Assembly: GCA_964468645.1 (NCBI GenBank)
Contig: CAYXUU010000008.1
Coordinates: forward strand, 1-64,000
Source of the DNA: JAIOZK01 sp964468645
GTDB taxonomy: Bacteria; Bacteroidota; Bacteroidia; Bacteroidales; JAIOZK01
Direction: 5' to 3'
Length of the DNA stretch: 64,000 bases
Position numbers and translations under genes: made by a program. Position 1 is the stretch's first letter, and each line of letters opens with the position of its first letter. Under the pieces are notes generated by a model, which searched no databases, was not told the origin of the DNA, and saw only the letters and a program-made list of their open reading frames with translations. Positions 53,075-61,764 of the stretch are shown here, one piece after another.

Positions 53075-53469
53075 AACCCACAAGCAATACTCATCATTTA
53101 CATTCCTTTCTGCCCGAATCTTTTATATAACAAACATATAATTCATTGATTATCAGTATGTGTTATTTTCTCTATGTAGCCGGCGAAGCCGGTAGAGTGA
53201 CAAACATCTAACAAGAATATTAAAAGACTGCTAATCAACAATTAAAAACATCTGATATTAATTAAAGTTTTTAATATCGAAAACCGATTAACGATTTAAG
53301 ATTGGAATGATAATTTTTTCCTTCATTCCTAAATCCAATCTGAAATCGGTGTTCCCCGCTTTTGGCGGGACAGGCGTTAGTCTGTGTTCGGTGTTCAAAA
53401 TAATTGTTAGAGATTTGGTTATATCGATGCGCGATTATAGGACTTCTTTCTTCTTTCTTCTTCCGTCTT
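53075..53469. other. 395-bp intergenic gap with small hairpins, no gene
   Basis: Two convergent genes end here. An inverted repeat CCGGC-GAA-GCCGG at 53180-53192 is nested in CTCTA/TAGAG (53170-53174 and 53193-53197). A CCCGC/GCGGG stem lies at 53355-53369 (TTTTG loop). Short CGGTGTTC words recur at 53347 and 53389. No credible coding sequence; a long plus-strand frame from 53307 is antisense to the M48 gene. Confidence 0.4.
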
Positions 53470-54708
53470 CTACCCTGTCCCTTTCAATGCTGCAAGCCGT
53501 TTCAACAACGGTGGATGAGAGTAATAAAAAAACACATAGACCGGGTGTGGCCTCAGGTTACTCAGGTTATTCACCGAGAGTTTCTTTAAGGCAAGAGACA
53601 ATGCATCTGCGTTGGAGTTTTCACCGGCATATCGATCGGCTGCAAACTCATTTTTCCTGGATACCACATTCATTATCAGTCCGAGAATCAGGCTCAGAGG
53701 GCTGTATAACAAACCAAAAGCAAGTACTCCCATATGGAAACTTCCCTCTTTTGCTCCAAGTGCCTCCGACAAAACCGGGTTTCCAATAAAAAGGGATAGA
53801 ACATATAACATCAATCCGGTTTGCAGGATACCAATAATAATACCTGTTGTAGTATGTTTCTTTTTATAATGGCCTATTTCATGAGCAAGTATGGCAACAA
53901 GTTCATCAGTGGTATGGTCTTTAATTAAAGTATCATAGAGGACAATCCTCCTTTTGGGGCCAAAACCTGAAAAATAAGCATTGGATTTACTTGAACGCTT
54001 TGATCCATCAATTACATAAACATTCTTTATCTTAAAACCGGTTTTTTTCGTAAAAGCAATTATAGCATCTTTCAATTCACCGTCTTCGAGAGGTGTTTGT
54101 TTATTAAACAATGGTACAATAAGGTTAGAATAAAACATGGCCATAAATATCATAAATGCACTTATTGCACCCCAAGAGATTATCCAGAACCAGGACCCGG
54201 TTGATTCATAAATCCATACAATAAATGCAAGCAGGCCACCGCCAATCAAAGCTCCAAGGATCCATCCTTTTAGTTTATCAAGAATAAAAGTACGTGGCCT
54301 GGTTTTATTAAATCCGAATTTCTCTTCAATATGGAATGTGCTGTAGATTGAAAATGGGGTAGATAAAAGATCAGCAGCAAATCCAAGGATCCCAAAAAAC
54401 ATTAACGACATCAATATCGGTTGACTGGTAAATCCCCTTACAAATTGGTCGAGAAAAGCAAAACCATTAAAAAATAGCATGATCAACATGGCTGCTAAAG
54501 AGAAACTTGCTACTATGGTTGAGAATTTTGTTTTAATCCTTGTATAATCCTGCGACTTCCTGTATTTTTCAGCATCATAAATACCTTCCAACGCTGCAGG
54601 CAGGGCATTACTCCACCTAGTGCTGTTCAGGTAATCCAGCAAACGTTCAAGAACGTAATCAAATAATATTATACCAACAATTATCCAGAATAAAATATGA
54701 ACCATCAT
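53470..54708 (-). CDS. M48-family metalloprotease (Ste24/CAAX-protease-like)
   Basis: About 413 aa when started at MMVHILFWIIVGIILFDYVL. The active site AILAHEIGHYKKKH gives the HEXXH zinc motif; NEFAADRYAGEN gives the third zinc ligand region. Several hydrophobic segments (FSLAAMLIMLFFNGFAF, PILMSLMFFGILGF, IIGGGLLAFIVWIYES, GAISAFMIFMAMFYSNL, ILQTGLMLYVLSLFIGN) are arranged as in Ste24. It probably degrades or processes membrane proteins at the cytoplasmic membrane. It directly follows the VWA-like gene. The longer start (54756) overlaps that gene and is less likely. Confidence 0.9.
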   Translation of the reverse strand: MMVHILFWIIVGIILFDYVLERLLDYLNSTRWSNALPAALEGIYDAEKYRKSQDYTRIKTKFSTIVASFSLAAMLIMLFFNGFAFLDQFVRGFTSQPILMSLMFFGILGFAADLLSTPFSIYSTFHIEEKFGFNKTRPRTFILDKLKGWILGALIGGGLLAFIVWIYESTGSWFWIISWGAISAFMIFMAMFYSNLIVPLFNKQTPLEDGELKDAIIAFTKKTGFKIKNVYVIDGSKRSSKSNAYFSGFGPKRRIVLYDTLIKDHTTDELVAILAHEIGHYKKKHTTTGIIIGILQTGLMLYVLSLFIGNPVLSEALGAKEGSFHMGVLAFGLLYSPLSLILGLIMNVVSRKNEFAADRYAGENSNADALSLALKKLSVNNLSNLRPHPVYVFFYYSHPPLLKRLAALKGTG

Positions 54709-54722
54709 AAAACAAACTTCAT

Positions 54723-56804
54723 TTAATACGAACCGTGCCATTTCCTTAAGAACCATTCCAGCCCAAGCAAGCCTACAATTACTACAAACAACCAGAACAA
54801 ATTGATAATACTCGAAAACCTCTTTTCATAATAGGCAACAGAAAGAATATCATCCCGGCTGTTAATCCCAGATACAAGGTCTTCTATCTCATCCGGGAAG
54901 TACATTCCCCCATCATGCTTTCTTGCCAGGCTGTATAAAAGATTATGATTAGCTGTAGTTTGGTGCGCCTCCATGTTCAATCTTTTCACAAGGAATTCCC
55001 CATGTTCAGTATAAGCCCTATCCCCGACATTTGTTTCTGCCATATATTTATATTTACCAACCGGGAAACGACCAGCGTTGAGGTAATATTTGTCACCATC
55101 CACAATAAAACTAAAGGGATATTCCTTACCTTCACTATCAATAATTCTGATAGTAACTTCCGGATTATTAATCAACTCATAATTTTCATTGTAAACTTCG
55201 GCATTAAAGTCAATGTCATCATTCTCATTGAAAGCCGATTTGCTGGATACACGGAAAAAACTTTTATCTGCTTTAATTGTAAGATACTGCATTGTTTTTT
55301 GAACGATCTCATTAAAACTTTCATGATTCCCGTTGTATTTGAAATCTGAAAGTTTCCAGCGCCAGATACCCTCGCCGGCTATTATACCATATTTATTCTC
55401 ATAATCCTGATTAAACATGATCAGTGGGTAGTCAGATACGAGTTTGCCAATTCTCTGGAATAATAACACCTGATTGGTAGCAGTAATATTATAGGTGCCA
55501 AAAGGAGAATTTAACGGGGTAACCCTATTGATTGTATTTTTTAATTCATCATTAATTGTAAATAAGCTGAAGTAACTGTTAAATACTGGGTAAACATTCT
55601 CGAAGGTTTTGTTATCACCAAAAACAGAAAGTCCGGTTTGAAGTAAATTGAATTCAGGGATATCGCTTCCCTGTCCCAGAATAAACAAAAGAGGGATACC
55701 AGCGTTCCGCACTTCGTTCATCAGTTCTGTATTTAAGTAATTCCTTGATGGAAGCTGATACAGTATAATGAGATCAAATTTACTAACATCTTCCACGAAA
55801 TCCTGCAACATGTATAAGTCAATCTCATAATTCTCGTTTAACTCAATTGCCGATCTCAATGCTCCAATATCAGGATGTGGAGCAACGCTTAGGATGAGTA
55901 TTTTCTGTTTGGCATCAATAATATCAATAAAAAAGTCGTATGAATTATTCTCCACACTTATTTCATTTTCTATTTCACTAACCTCAACCCTGTAATGTTG
56001 AATACCACTGCCTTCAGCCTTCAAACTAGTTTGCAGCCTTGCAAGAAAGTTATCTTCATCTATAAGCATTTGTTCGGAGAACAAAATTTTGCCATTCTTA
56101 GTAATTTTAACAAATGACCTATCCCCTGAACATCCATCTGCCCTCACAATAATTTCAACAGGAAACTCATTCCCCATATAAGCGATGCTATTAGAAATTA
56201 CATTATCTATCAGAATATCTCTTTTTACAGTTGAATCTCCCCTAGCAATTGTATAAATCGGAAAAGTAATCCTGTCAGATGAATACAATGGATTGGAGCC
56301 TCTGTTATAAATTCCATCACTTTCAAGAATAAGGGCTCCAACATTCCTGTTTGCAAAGGCAGCTTCTAATTCGGAAAAAAGGGAGGATATATCTGTGATC
56401 TTATCTCCGAAATCAACTTCCTGATTCTCCTTTACGCTTTCACCAAATGTATAGGTTATCAAATCATAGTTTTCTGACAGGGTATTATATAGTTCTTCCC
56501 TGTCGGTATTATAATCTTTTATAAATGTTCCTGTATCCTGATTTATCAGGATTGATTGAGAATTATCCCGGGCAATAATAATTATTGGTTTTTCAACGGA
56601 CCGGGTAATTGTTTTTATCAATGGCCCAAGCAACAGGAATGAGATTAAACTTATAGCAATTAACCTGAGCATGGCCAAAAGGTTAACAATCCAGGGTTTA
56701 AAATCTGATTTTTTGTCTTTATAGTAAAGGGAAAAAGAATAAATGAATCCCAACAAAAGACAGAATCCAATAAACCAGATGGGATATTCTGTAAATAATT
56801 CCAA
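54723..56804 (-). CDS. VWA-like membrane protein
   Basis: About 693 aa. Two N-terminal membrane spans (EYPIWFIGFCLLLGFIYSFS and LLAMLRLIAISLISFLLLGP) and one C-terminal span (IINLFWLFVVIVGLLGLEWF) bound a large, probably periplasmic, region. Residues ~75 on resemble a von Willebrand A fold: IIIIARDNSQSILI contains a DxSxS MIDAS-like motif, and ALILESDGIYNRG matches the later metal-binding loop. Then strand-rich Ig-like domains occur. Bacteroidota carry such proteins near BatA/BatD-type and peptidase genes. No ATG is in reach; TTG 56804 starts just outside fabG and TTG 56846 overlaps it by 22 nt. The role is unknown. Confidence 0.65.
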   Translation of the reverse strand: MELFTEYPIWFIGFCLLLGFIYSFSLYYKDKKSDFKPWIVNLLAMLRLIAISLISFLLLGPLIKTITRSVEKPIIIIARDNSQSILINQDTGTFIKDYNTDREELYNTLSENYDLITYTFGESVKENQEVDFGDKITDISSLFSELEAAFANRNVGALILESDGIYNRGSNPLYSSDRITFPIYTIARGDSTVKRDILIDNVISNSIAYMGNEFPVEIIVRADGCSGDRSFVKITKNGKILFSEQMLIDEDNFLARLQTSLKAEGSGIQHYRVEVSEIENEISVENNSYDFFIDIIDAKQKILILSVAPHPDIGALRSAIELNENYEIDLYMLQDFVEDVSKFDLIILYQLPSRNYLNTELMNEVRNAGIPLLFILGQGSDIPEFNLLQTGLSVFGDNKTFENVYPVFNSYFSLFTINDELKNTINRVTPLNSPFGTYNITATNQVLLFQRIGKLVSDYPLIMFNQDYENKYGIIAGEGIWRWKLSDFKYNGNHESFNEIVQKTMQYLTIKADKSFFRVSSKSAFNENDDIDFNAEVYNENYELINNPEVTIRIIDSEGKEYPFSFIVDGDKYYLNAGRFPVGKYKYMAETNVGDRAYTEHGEFLVKRLNMEAHQTTANHNLLYSLARKHDGGMYFPDEIEDLVSGINSRDDILSVAYYEKRFSSIINLFWLFVVIVGLLGLEWFLRKWHGSY

Positions 56805-56824
56805 TGTAGATAGAAGTTTTGAGT

Positions 56825-57571
56825 TTAAGTTTCCATACCTCCGCAAACAGGAATTACCTGACCGGTAACATAAGTTGAAAGATCGGAAGCAAGGAAAAGG
56901 GATACATTGGCAACATCATCAGGAGTACCTGCCCGTTTTAATGGTATTGATTCGATCCAGTCTTTACGAATATCATCATCAAGTTTTGATGTCATCTCGG
57001 TTTCAATAAATCCGGGCGCAATGGCATTGCAACGTATATTTCTTGATCCCAGCTCTTTTGCAATTGACTTTGTAAATCCTATTAAACCTGCCTTTGAGGC
57101 CGAATAATTAGACTGGCCTGCATTTCCGCCCAATCCAACAACAGAGCTCATGTTAATAATAGAACCAAAACGTTGTTTCAGCATAACACGTTGAACTGAT
57201 TTGGTCATATTAAACACTGACTTGAGGTTAACCTTCAGAACAAGATCCCAGTCGCTTTCAGTCATTCTCATTAAGAGATTATCACGGGTTATTCCTGCGT
57301 TATTAACAACAACATCTATTTGGCCAAATTCATTAACAACGTCAGCAATCAGTTTTTCACAAGCCTCCAGGGAACTCGCATCCGAAGGGTATCCTTTGCC
57401 TTTTACACCTTTGTCATCAAGTTCCTTTTCCAGGCTTTGCATGTTCTCATCATACCTAAGGTCAGTAAAAGCAATATCTGCTCCGGCATCTGCAAAGCGC
57501 AAAACAATTTCCCTGCCAATACCTCTTGCAGCACCTGTTATAACTGCTGTTTTTCCTTCGAGTAATTTCAT
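56825..57571 (-). CDS. fabG: 3-oxoacyl-ACP reductase
   Basis: A 248-aa NADPH-dependent short-chain reductase of fatty acid synthesis. Rossmann motif: KTAVITGAARGIGREI; NNAGITRDNLLMRM; catalytic Ser in INMSSVVGLGGNAGQSN, Tyr and Lys in YSASKAGLIGFTKSI; CNAIAPGFIETEMT; C-terminal YVTGQVIPVCGGM. This is the canonical FabG pattern, including the NAGITRD and VCGGM signatures. I start at MKLLEGKTAVITG (57571); the 9-codon extension has no support. Its -7 box at 57596-57603 supports this start. It runs 20 nt ahead of the VWA-like gene. Confidence 0.93.
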   Translation of the reverse strand: MKLLEGKTAVITGAARGIGREIVLRFADAGADIAFTDLRYDENMQSLEKELDDKGVKGKGYPSDASSLEACEKLIADVVNEFGQIDVVVNNAGITRDNLLMRMTESDWDLVLKVNLKSVFNMTKSVQRVMLKQRFGSIINMSSVVGLGGNAGQSNYSASKAGLIGFTKSIAKELGSRNIRCNAIAPGFIETEMTSKLDDDIRKDWIESIPLKRAGTPDDVANVSLFLASDLSTYVTGQVIPVCGGMET

Positions 57572-57595
57572 ATTTTGAATTTTATATAAGAGATT

Positions 57596-57603
57596 CAAAA
57601 ATA
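57596..57603 (-). promoter_or_regulatory. Candidate -7 box for fabG (TATTTTTG on the minus strand)
   Basis: A TAnnTTTG match 24 nt upstream of the fabG start at 57571. No clear -33 TTG. Confidence 0.35.
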
Positions 57604-57659
57604 AGCATTTGTTATGTTAAATTGTAATTATTTTATAAACGTAAATCATCCTGTTATAT

Positions 57660-58820
57660 TTAACTCCCGTTAAAAATTAATCGTACAGCAGCTCCACCCC
57701 CATCCTGGCTTGTAATCTGAATATGACCATTATGAGCATCCATGATAAGTTTTACGGCAGCTATCGACAACCCCAGCCCTTCTGAATTCAACACATCTGC
57801 AGAGGTAAAATACTCGAACATCTTATCAGCAATATTCTTATCGAATCCCGGACCATTGTCAATTATTTCGATTAGGGGATTTCCATTTTCAATTTTTGCG
57901 TTAACTTCGATGGAATCTTCATCTGGTGAGTATTTAACCGCGTTATCCAACAACATCTCCATACAATTATTAATAAGGTCGAAATCAATGCTTATCATCA
58001 GGTCTTCAGGACTAATCTTGATATTACATTTAAGTCTCTTTTCCTTTAATCTGCCACTAATCCTGTCGATCACATTATCAATAAGGTAACTCACTTTCTG
58101 TGGTGAGTAGCTCAATTTATACTTCTCAGCGTTAAGTGTTGTAATAAGGATAGCGGTTTCGCTAAATTTAACAAGGCGTGCTGAAGTTTCCTTTAAATAT
58201 TCAATATATTCCTCCTGCTCCTGTGTTTTTTCAGTATCCTCAAGGAGTTCAATAAGACCCAGTAAACCATTGAGGGGTGTACGTAATTCGTGACTGATAA
58301 TACTGAGGAAATCACTCTTTGCTTTAGCAAGTGCAATCAATTGTTTATTGGCCTCCTGAAGTTGTTTTGTCCTTTTCTCTACCTTTTCTTCCAGGATTGT
58401 ATTCATCGATTTCAACTGTTCCTGTTTATTCTTCAGTGAGAGATGTGTTTTAACCCTGGCCAGCAATTCGTCAGCACTAAAGGGTTTGGTAACATAATCT
58501 TCAGCTCCGTATTTAAAACCCCTGATAACATTTTCCTTTTCAGCTTTTGCGGTGAGAAAAATTATCGGTATATCACTTGTTTCACTATTTGTTTTCAGGA
58601 TCTTACATACCTCAAACCCATCCATTCCCGGCATCATGACATCAAGTAGAATCAGGTCGTAACTTTGGGTATTTACCATTTCAAGTGCCTCTGAGCCATT
58701 TAGGGCATAAGAAATCTGGTATAATTCTTTCTTCAGTATGTTACCCAGGATCTGAATATTCTTAGGGACATCATCAACAATTAGAATCTTAAATTCAGTG
58801 TTAGCTTTCTCCCTCATCAT
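57660..58820 (-). CDS. Receiver-histidine kinase hybrid
   Basis: A 386-aa soluble protein. A receiver domain (~10-125) comes first: LIVDDVPKNIQILG, phospho-Asp in LILLDVMMPGMDGF, IIFLTAKAEKENV and the Lys in YVTKPFSADELLARV. A coiled coil (~135-165) leads to HisKA with SIISHELRTPLNGLLGL (His ~177), then HATPase_c with LLDNAVKYSPDED, IDNGPGFDKN and EGLGLSIAAVKL. Receiver-first architecture fits an intermediate in a phosphorelay or a kinase directed by a partner sensor. The large TPR kinase lies immediately upstream on the same strand (44 nt), so it is a likely partner (inference). Confidence 0.9.
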   Translation of the reverse strand: MMREKANTEFKILIVDDVPKNIQILGNILKKELYQISYALNGSEALEMVNTQSYDLILLDVMMPGMDGFEVCKILKTNSETSDIPIIFLTAKAEKENVIRGFKYGAEDYVTKPFSADELLARVKTHLSLKNKQEQLKSMNTILEEKVEKRTKQLQEANKQLIALAKAKSDFLSIISHELRTPLNGLLGLIELLEDTEKTQEQEEYIEYLKETSARLVKFSETAILITTLNAEKYKLSYSPQKVSYLIDNVIDRISGRLKEKRLKCNIKISPEDLMISIDFDLINNCMEMLLDNAVKYSPDEDSIEVNAKIENGNPLIEIIDNGPGFDKNIADKMFEYFTSADVLNSEGLGLSIAAVKLIMDAHNGHIQITSQDGGGAAVRLIFNGS

Positions 58821-58864
58821 AATTAATTATATTGGTTAATGATCCTTCCCTTATATACTGCTAT

Positions 58865-61699
58865 CTAAGCAACTATAAACTGTTGAAATTCTTCCAGTTT
58901 TTCGTTCATCGATTCGATATCAAAACTTTCAGCATACGATTCGAGTTCTTTCCCATATTCGGTCAATAACTCATTTTTATATTGAATCCCCAGATCACTG
59001 ATCTGTTTTGCAAATTCAGATATTTCATTAACGAACCTGTTTTTCTTTATCCTCTTCCACTCCGGATAAACCTTGTCAACAATAAGTTGATAAAGCTCTT
59101 CAGGTAAACTTTTTCCCTTTAAGTCTTTTTTATCAGTGATGATCTTAATCTCATGAGATCCGACAGAATGTTTTAAAAACTTAATAATTTCCTGAAACAA
59201 CTCATCGATCTGAACGGGTTTAAGAACATATCCATTAAAATCGTACCGGGAAATTTTACCCTGATCTTCACGCATCCCGGCAGCATTTAACGCAACAACA
59301 GGTATATTAGCAATATCCGGATTTTCCCTGAGTTTGGCCAGGGTTTCAAACCCATTCATAACGGGCATCCTAATATCCAGCAATATTAATTCTGGTTTTT
59401 CTTCAGCAGCGATATCCAGTGCTTCCTTACCATTTGATGCTTCGATCACCTCAATATTGGTTTTTTCAAGTATTTCTTTAATCAACATCCTGTTTGTATC
59501 CACATCATCAACCACAAGGACCCTGGATGGCTCAAACTCGATTTCCTTATAATTGAATGCCTTTGTTCCTTTTACTTTTGCCTGTTGTTCAACAATCTCA
59601 ACTCCACGCAATATTACAGTAAATTTACTTCCGCAACCAGGTTCACTTTCAAGAAACATTTCTCCATTCATCATCTCAACCAGGCGCCGTGAGATTGTCA
59701 AACCAAGACCTGTCCCTCCCGCTTCCTTACTATGATTCAGGCTACCCTGTCGAAATGCCTCAAATATATCCTTCCTTTCCTCCGGAGATATTCCTACACC
59801 GGTATCTTCAACCTCAATACTCAGGTCTACTTTATTGATGTATGTTTTATCAGGCCTCACACCGATCCTCACATATCCTTTCTCTGTAAATTTAATCGAG
59901 TTTCCAATAAGGTTAAACAAAACCTGTCGCAACCTCATTTCACTCAGAATCAGAAAATCAGGCATACTCTGATCTACATCTATCAGAAAATTAAGCTTTT
60001 TCTGTGCAATACGAAGACTGAAAATCTGTTTAAGTTCATCAAGTAAATCTTTAAGGCTGACCGGAACAAAATCGAATTGCATCTTTCCGGCCTCAATCTT
60101 CGACAGGTCGAGTATGTCGTTGATTAATGAAAGCATATTGTTGCCACTTGACTTTATCGACTCGAGGTAAACCAGCTGTTTCTTATCCTTAATCTGGTTT
60201 CCAAGCAGCTCAGTAAATCCGATGATAGAATTCAGGGGGGTCCTCACTTCGTGGCTCATATTTGCAAGAAACTGGCTTTTGGTTCTGTTGGCCTGTTCGG
60301 CCAGGTCTTTTGCTTCGATAAGCTGTTGCGTGTATTTCTGAAGATCTACCCTTGCCATACCCAGTTGCTCATTCTTGGTTTTCAGCAATCGATTACTTTT
60401 CAATTTATTTGAATATGCCCATATTATCACAGCTGAAAGAATAAACAAAAAGATAAGTCCTCCAACTGCAATTCTTGAAGTTATCTTCTTCCGGTTGAGC
60501 TCCAGATCCTGAATTTCAGTCATATTCTGGAGTAATTGCACCTGGTTCTCCATCCTTTCTTTTTCAAATAAAGCTTGCAGATGAGCAATGTTCCTTTGGT
60601 TTTCATCGTTCAGGATACTGTCTTTGTAGATCATAGACCTTTTGTAATGAACCAATGCCTCGGTCATATTACCTTTATTTTCATATACCGATGAAATTTC
60701 AGCATTTATATCCCTGATCATCGATTTCACATTAATCGACATAGCAAGTTCCAGCCCCCTGTTAAAATAAATCAATGCCTTGTCGTACTCGCCTAGGCTT
60801 GCGAACGCCTTGCCAACATTTGAAAAACTTCCTGACAAGTATCTGCTATCGCCAAGGTTCTCGTCAAGTTCATGGCTTTTCATAAAAGACTCCAATGCCT
60901 TGACATAATTACCAATTTCCAGATATACATTCCCGATATCGTTATAACATATTGATATTCCCCTGAGTGAGTTAATCTCACTGTTTACCTTTAATGATTG
61001 TTTATAATAATCAAGGGCTCTCCTGAAGTCTCCCCATTTAAAATAAACATTGCCAATATTGTTAAGGTTTATTGCTATCCCCCGTCTTGAATCCACACGC
61101 TCTTCAATATTCAGTGATCTGCTAAAATGCTCCAGTGCTTTGATGTAATTTCCAAGGAGGTATTCAATATTTCCCAGGCTGTTTAAAGCAACAGCAATAC
61201 CATGTTCATCTTTGAGTTTTTCAGAAATAATCAATGCTTTCAGGTGGCAATCAGTTGCGTTCTGATAATCATCCATTCTCCGGTAAACAACTCCGAGGTT
61301 ATTATTACACCTGGCTTCAAGAACCTGGTTGTCATATTTCTCCGCAAATTTCAAAGCTAAACTATGGATAACCAGTGCCTCGCCATATTTTCCCGTATTA
61401 CGGCAGCTTACACCTCTACTATTGATAAAATTTATCAGGACATCCGTCATGCCCTGATCCTCAGCAATATTCACAGCTTTACGCAACGCTGTTTCATTTT
61501 CCAGCGTATAATCGATCGATTTTATGATCGACAACTCTATCAATAAACAGATCCGGGTTGAATCATCAGTAGTTTTGTTGTAAATGTGGAGTAAACTGTC
61601 GCTTGTTGATTGAGCCATAAGGATTGACGCATGATGAGTTATCATGAACATCATGATGGCGTACAGTGATACTCCAACAAATGTTGAGCTAAAACGCAT
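58865..61699 (-). CDS. TPR hybrid sensor histidine kinase with degenerate receiver and HPt-like tail
   Basis: A 944-aa sensor. Signal peptide, then a TPR array (~40-390) with repeated GNVYFKWGDFRRALDYYKQS-type units; one membrane span at ~403-430 (VGGLIFLFILSAVIIWAY). Then HisKA with NMSHEVRTPLNSIIGF (~481) and HATPase_c with LIGNSIKFTEKGY, EDTGVGISPEERK and GTGLGLTISRRLVE. A receiver at ~724-840 has VVDDVDTNR, phospho-Asp in LILLDIRMPVMNGF and the Lys in YVLKPVQ. The conserved Thr/Ser after beta-4 is Asn here (VVALNAAGM). The last ~95 residues are helical like an HPt domain but lack its His. No PAS domain was seen. Confidence 0.9.
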   Translation of the reverse strand: MRFSSTFVGVSLYAIMMFMITHHASILMAQSTSDSLLHIYNKTTDDSTRICLLIELSIIKSIDYTLENETALRKAVNIAEDQGMTDVLINFINSRGVSCRNTGKYGEALVIHSLALKFAEKYDNQVLEARCNNNLGVVYRRMDDYQNATDCHLKALIISEKLKDEHGIAVALNSLGNIEYLLGNYIKALEHFSRSLNIEERVDSRRGIAINLNNIGNVYFKWGDFRRALDYYKQSLKVNSEINSLRGISICYNDIGNVYLEIGNYVKALESFMKSHELDENLGDSRYLSGSFSNVGKAFASLGEYDKALIYFNRGLELAMSINVKSMIRDINAEISSVYENKGNMTEALVHYKRSMIYKDSILNDENQRNIAHLQALFEKERMENQVQLLQNMTEIQDLELNRKKITSRIAVGGLIFLFILSAVIIWAYSNKLKSNRLLKTKNEQLGMARVDLQKYTQQLIEAKDLAEQANRTKSQFLANMSHEVRTPLNSIIGFTELLGNQIKDKKQLVYLESIKSSGNNMLSLINDILDLSKIEAGKMQFDFVPVSLKDLLDELKQIFSLRIAQKKLNFLIDVDQSMPDFLILSEMRLRQVLFNLIGNSIKFTEKGYVRIGVRPDKTYINKVDLSIEVEDTGVGISPEERKDIFEAFRQGSLNHSKEAGGTGLGLTISRRLVEMMNGEMFLESEPGCGSKFTVILRGVEIVEQQAKVKGTKAFNYKEIEFEPSRVLVVDDVDTNRMLIKEILEKTNIEVIEASNGKEALDIAAEEKPELILLDIRMPVMNGFETLAKLRENPDIANIPVVALNAAGMREDQGKISRYDFNGYVLKPVQIDELFQEIIKFLKHSVGSHEIKIITDKKDLKGKSLPEELYQLIVDKVYPEWKRIKKNRFVNEISEFAKQISDLGIQYKNELLTEYGKELESYAESFDIESMNEKLEEFQQFIVA

Positions 61700-61747
61700 C
61701 CGGTTAAAGGATTAAGTTACGGTTAAAGTTGATCAGTGTTTACACAC

Positions 61748-61755
61748 CAAATATA
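61748..61755 (-). promoter_or_regulatory. Candidate -7 box for the TPR kinase (TATATTTG on the minus strand)
   Basis: A TAnnTTTG match 48 nt upstream of the 61699 start. A TTG on the minus strand (61779-61781) lies 23 nt further, slightly beyond the usual 19-21. Confidence 0.4.
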
Positions 61756-61764
61756 ATGAATATT

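Noticed and set aside
53307..53869. Plus-strand open frames up to 160 codons
   Set aside because: They are antisense to the M48 protease gene and intergenic repeat words, with no protein-like composition.
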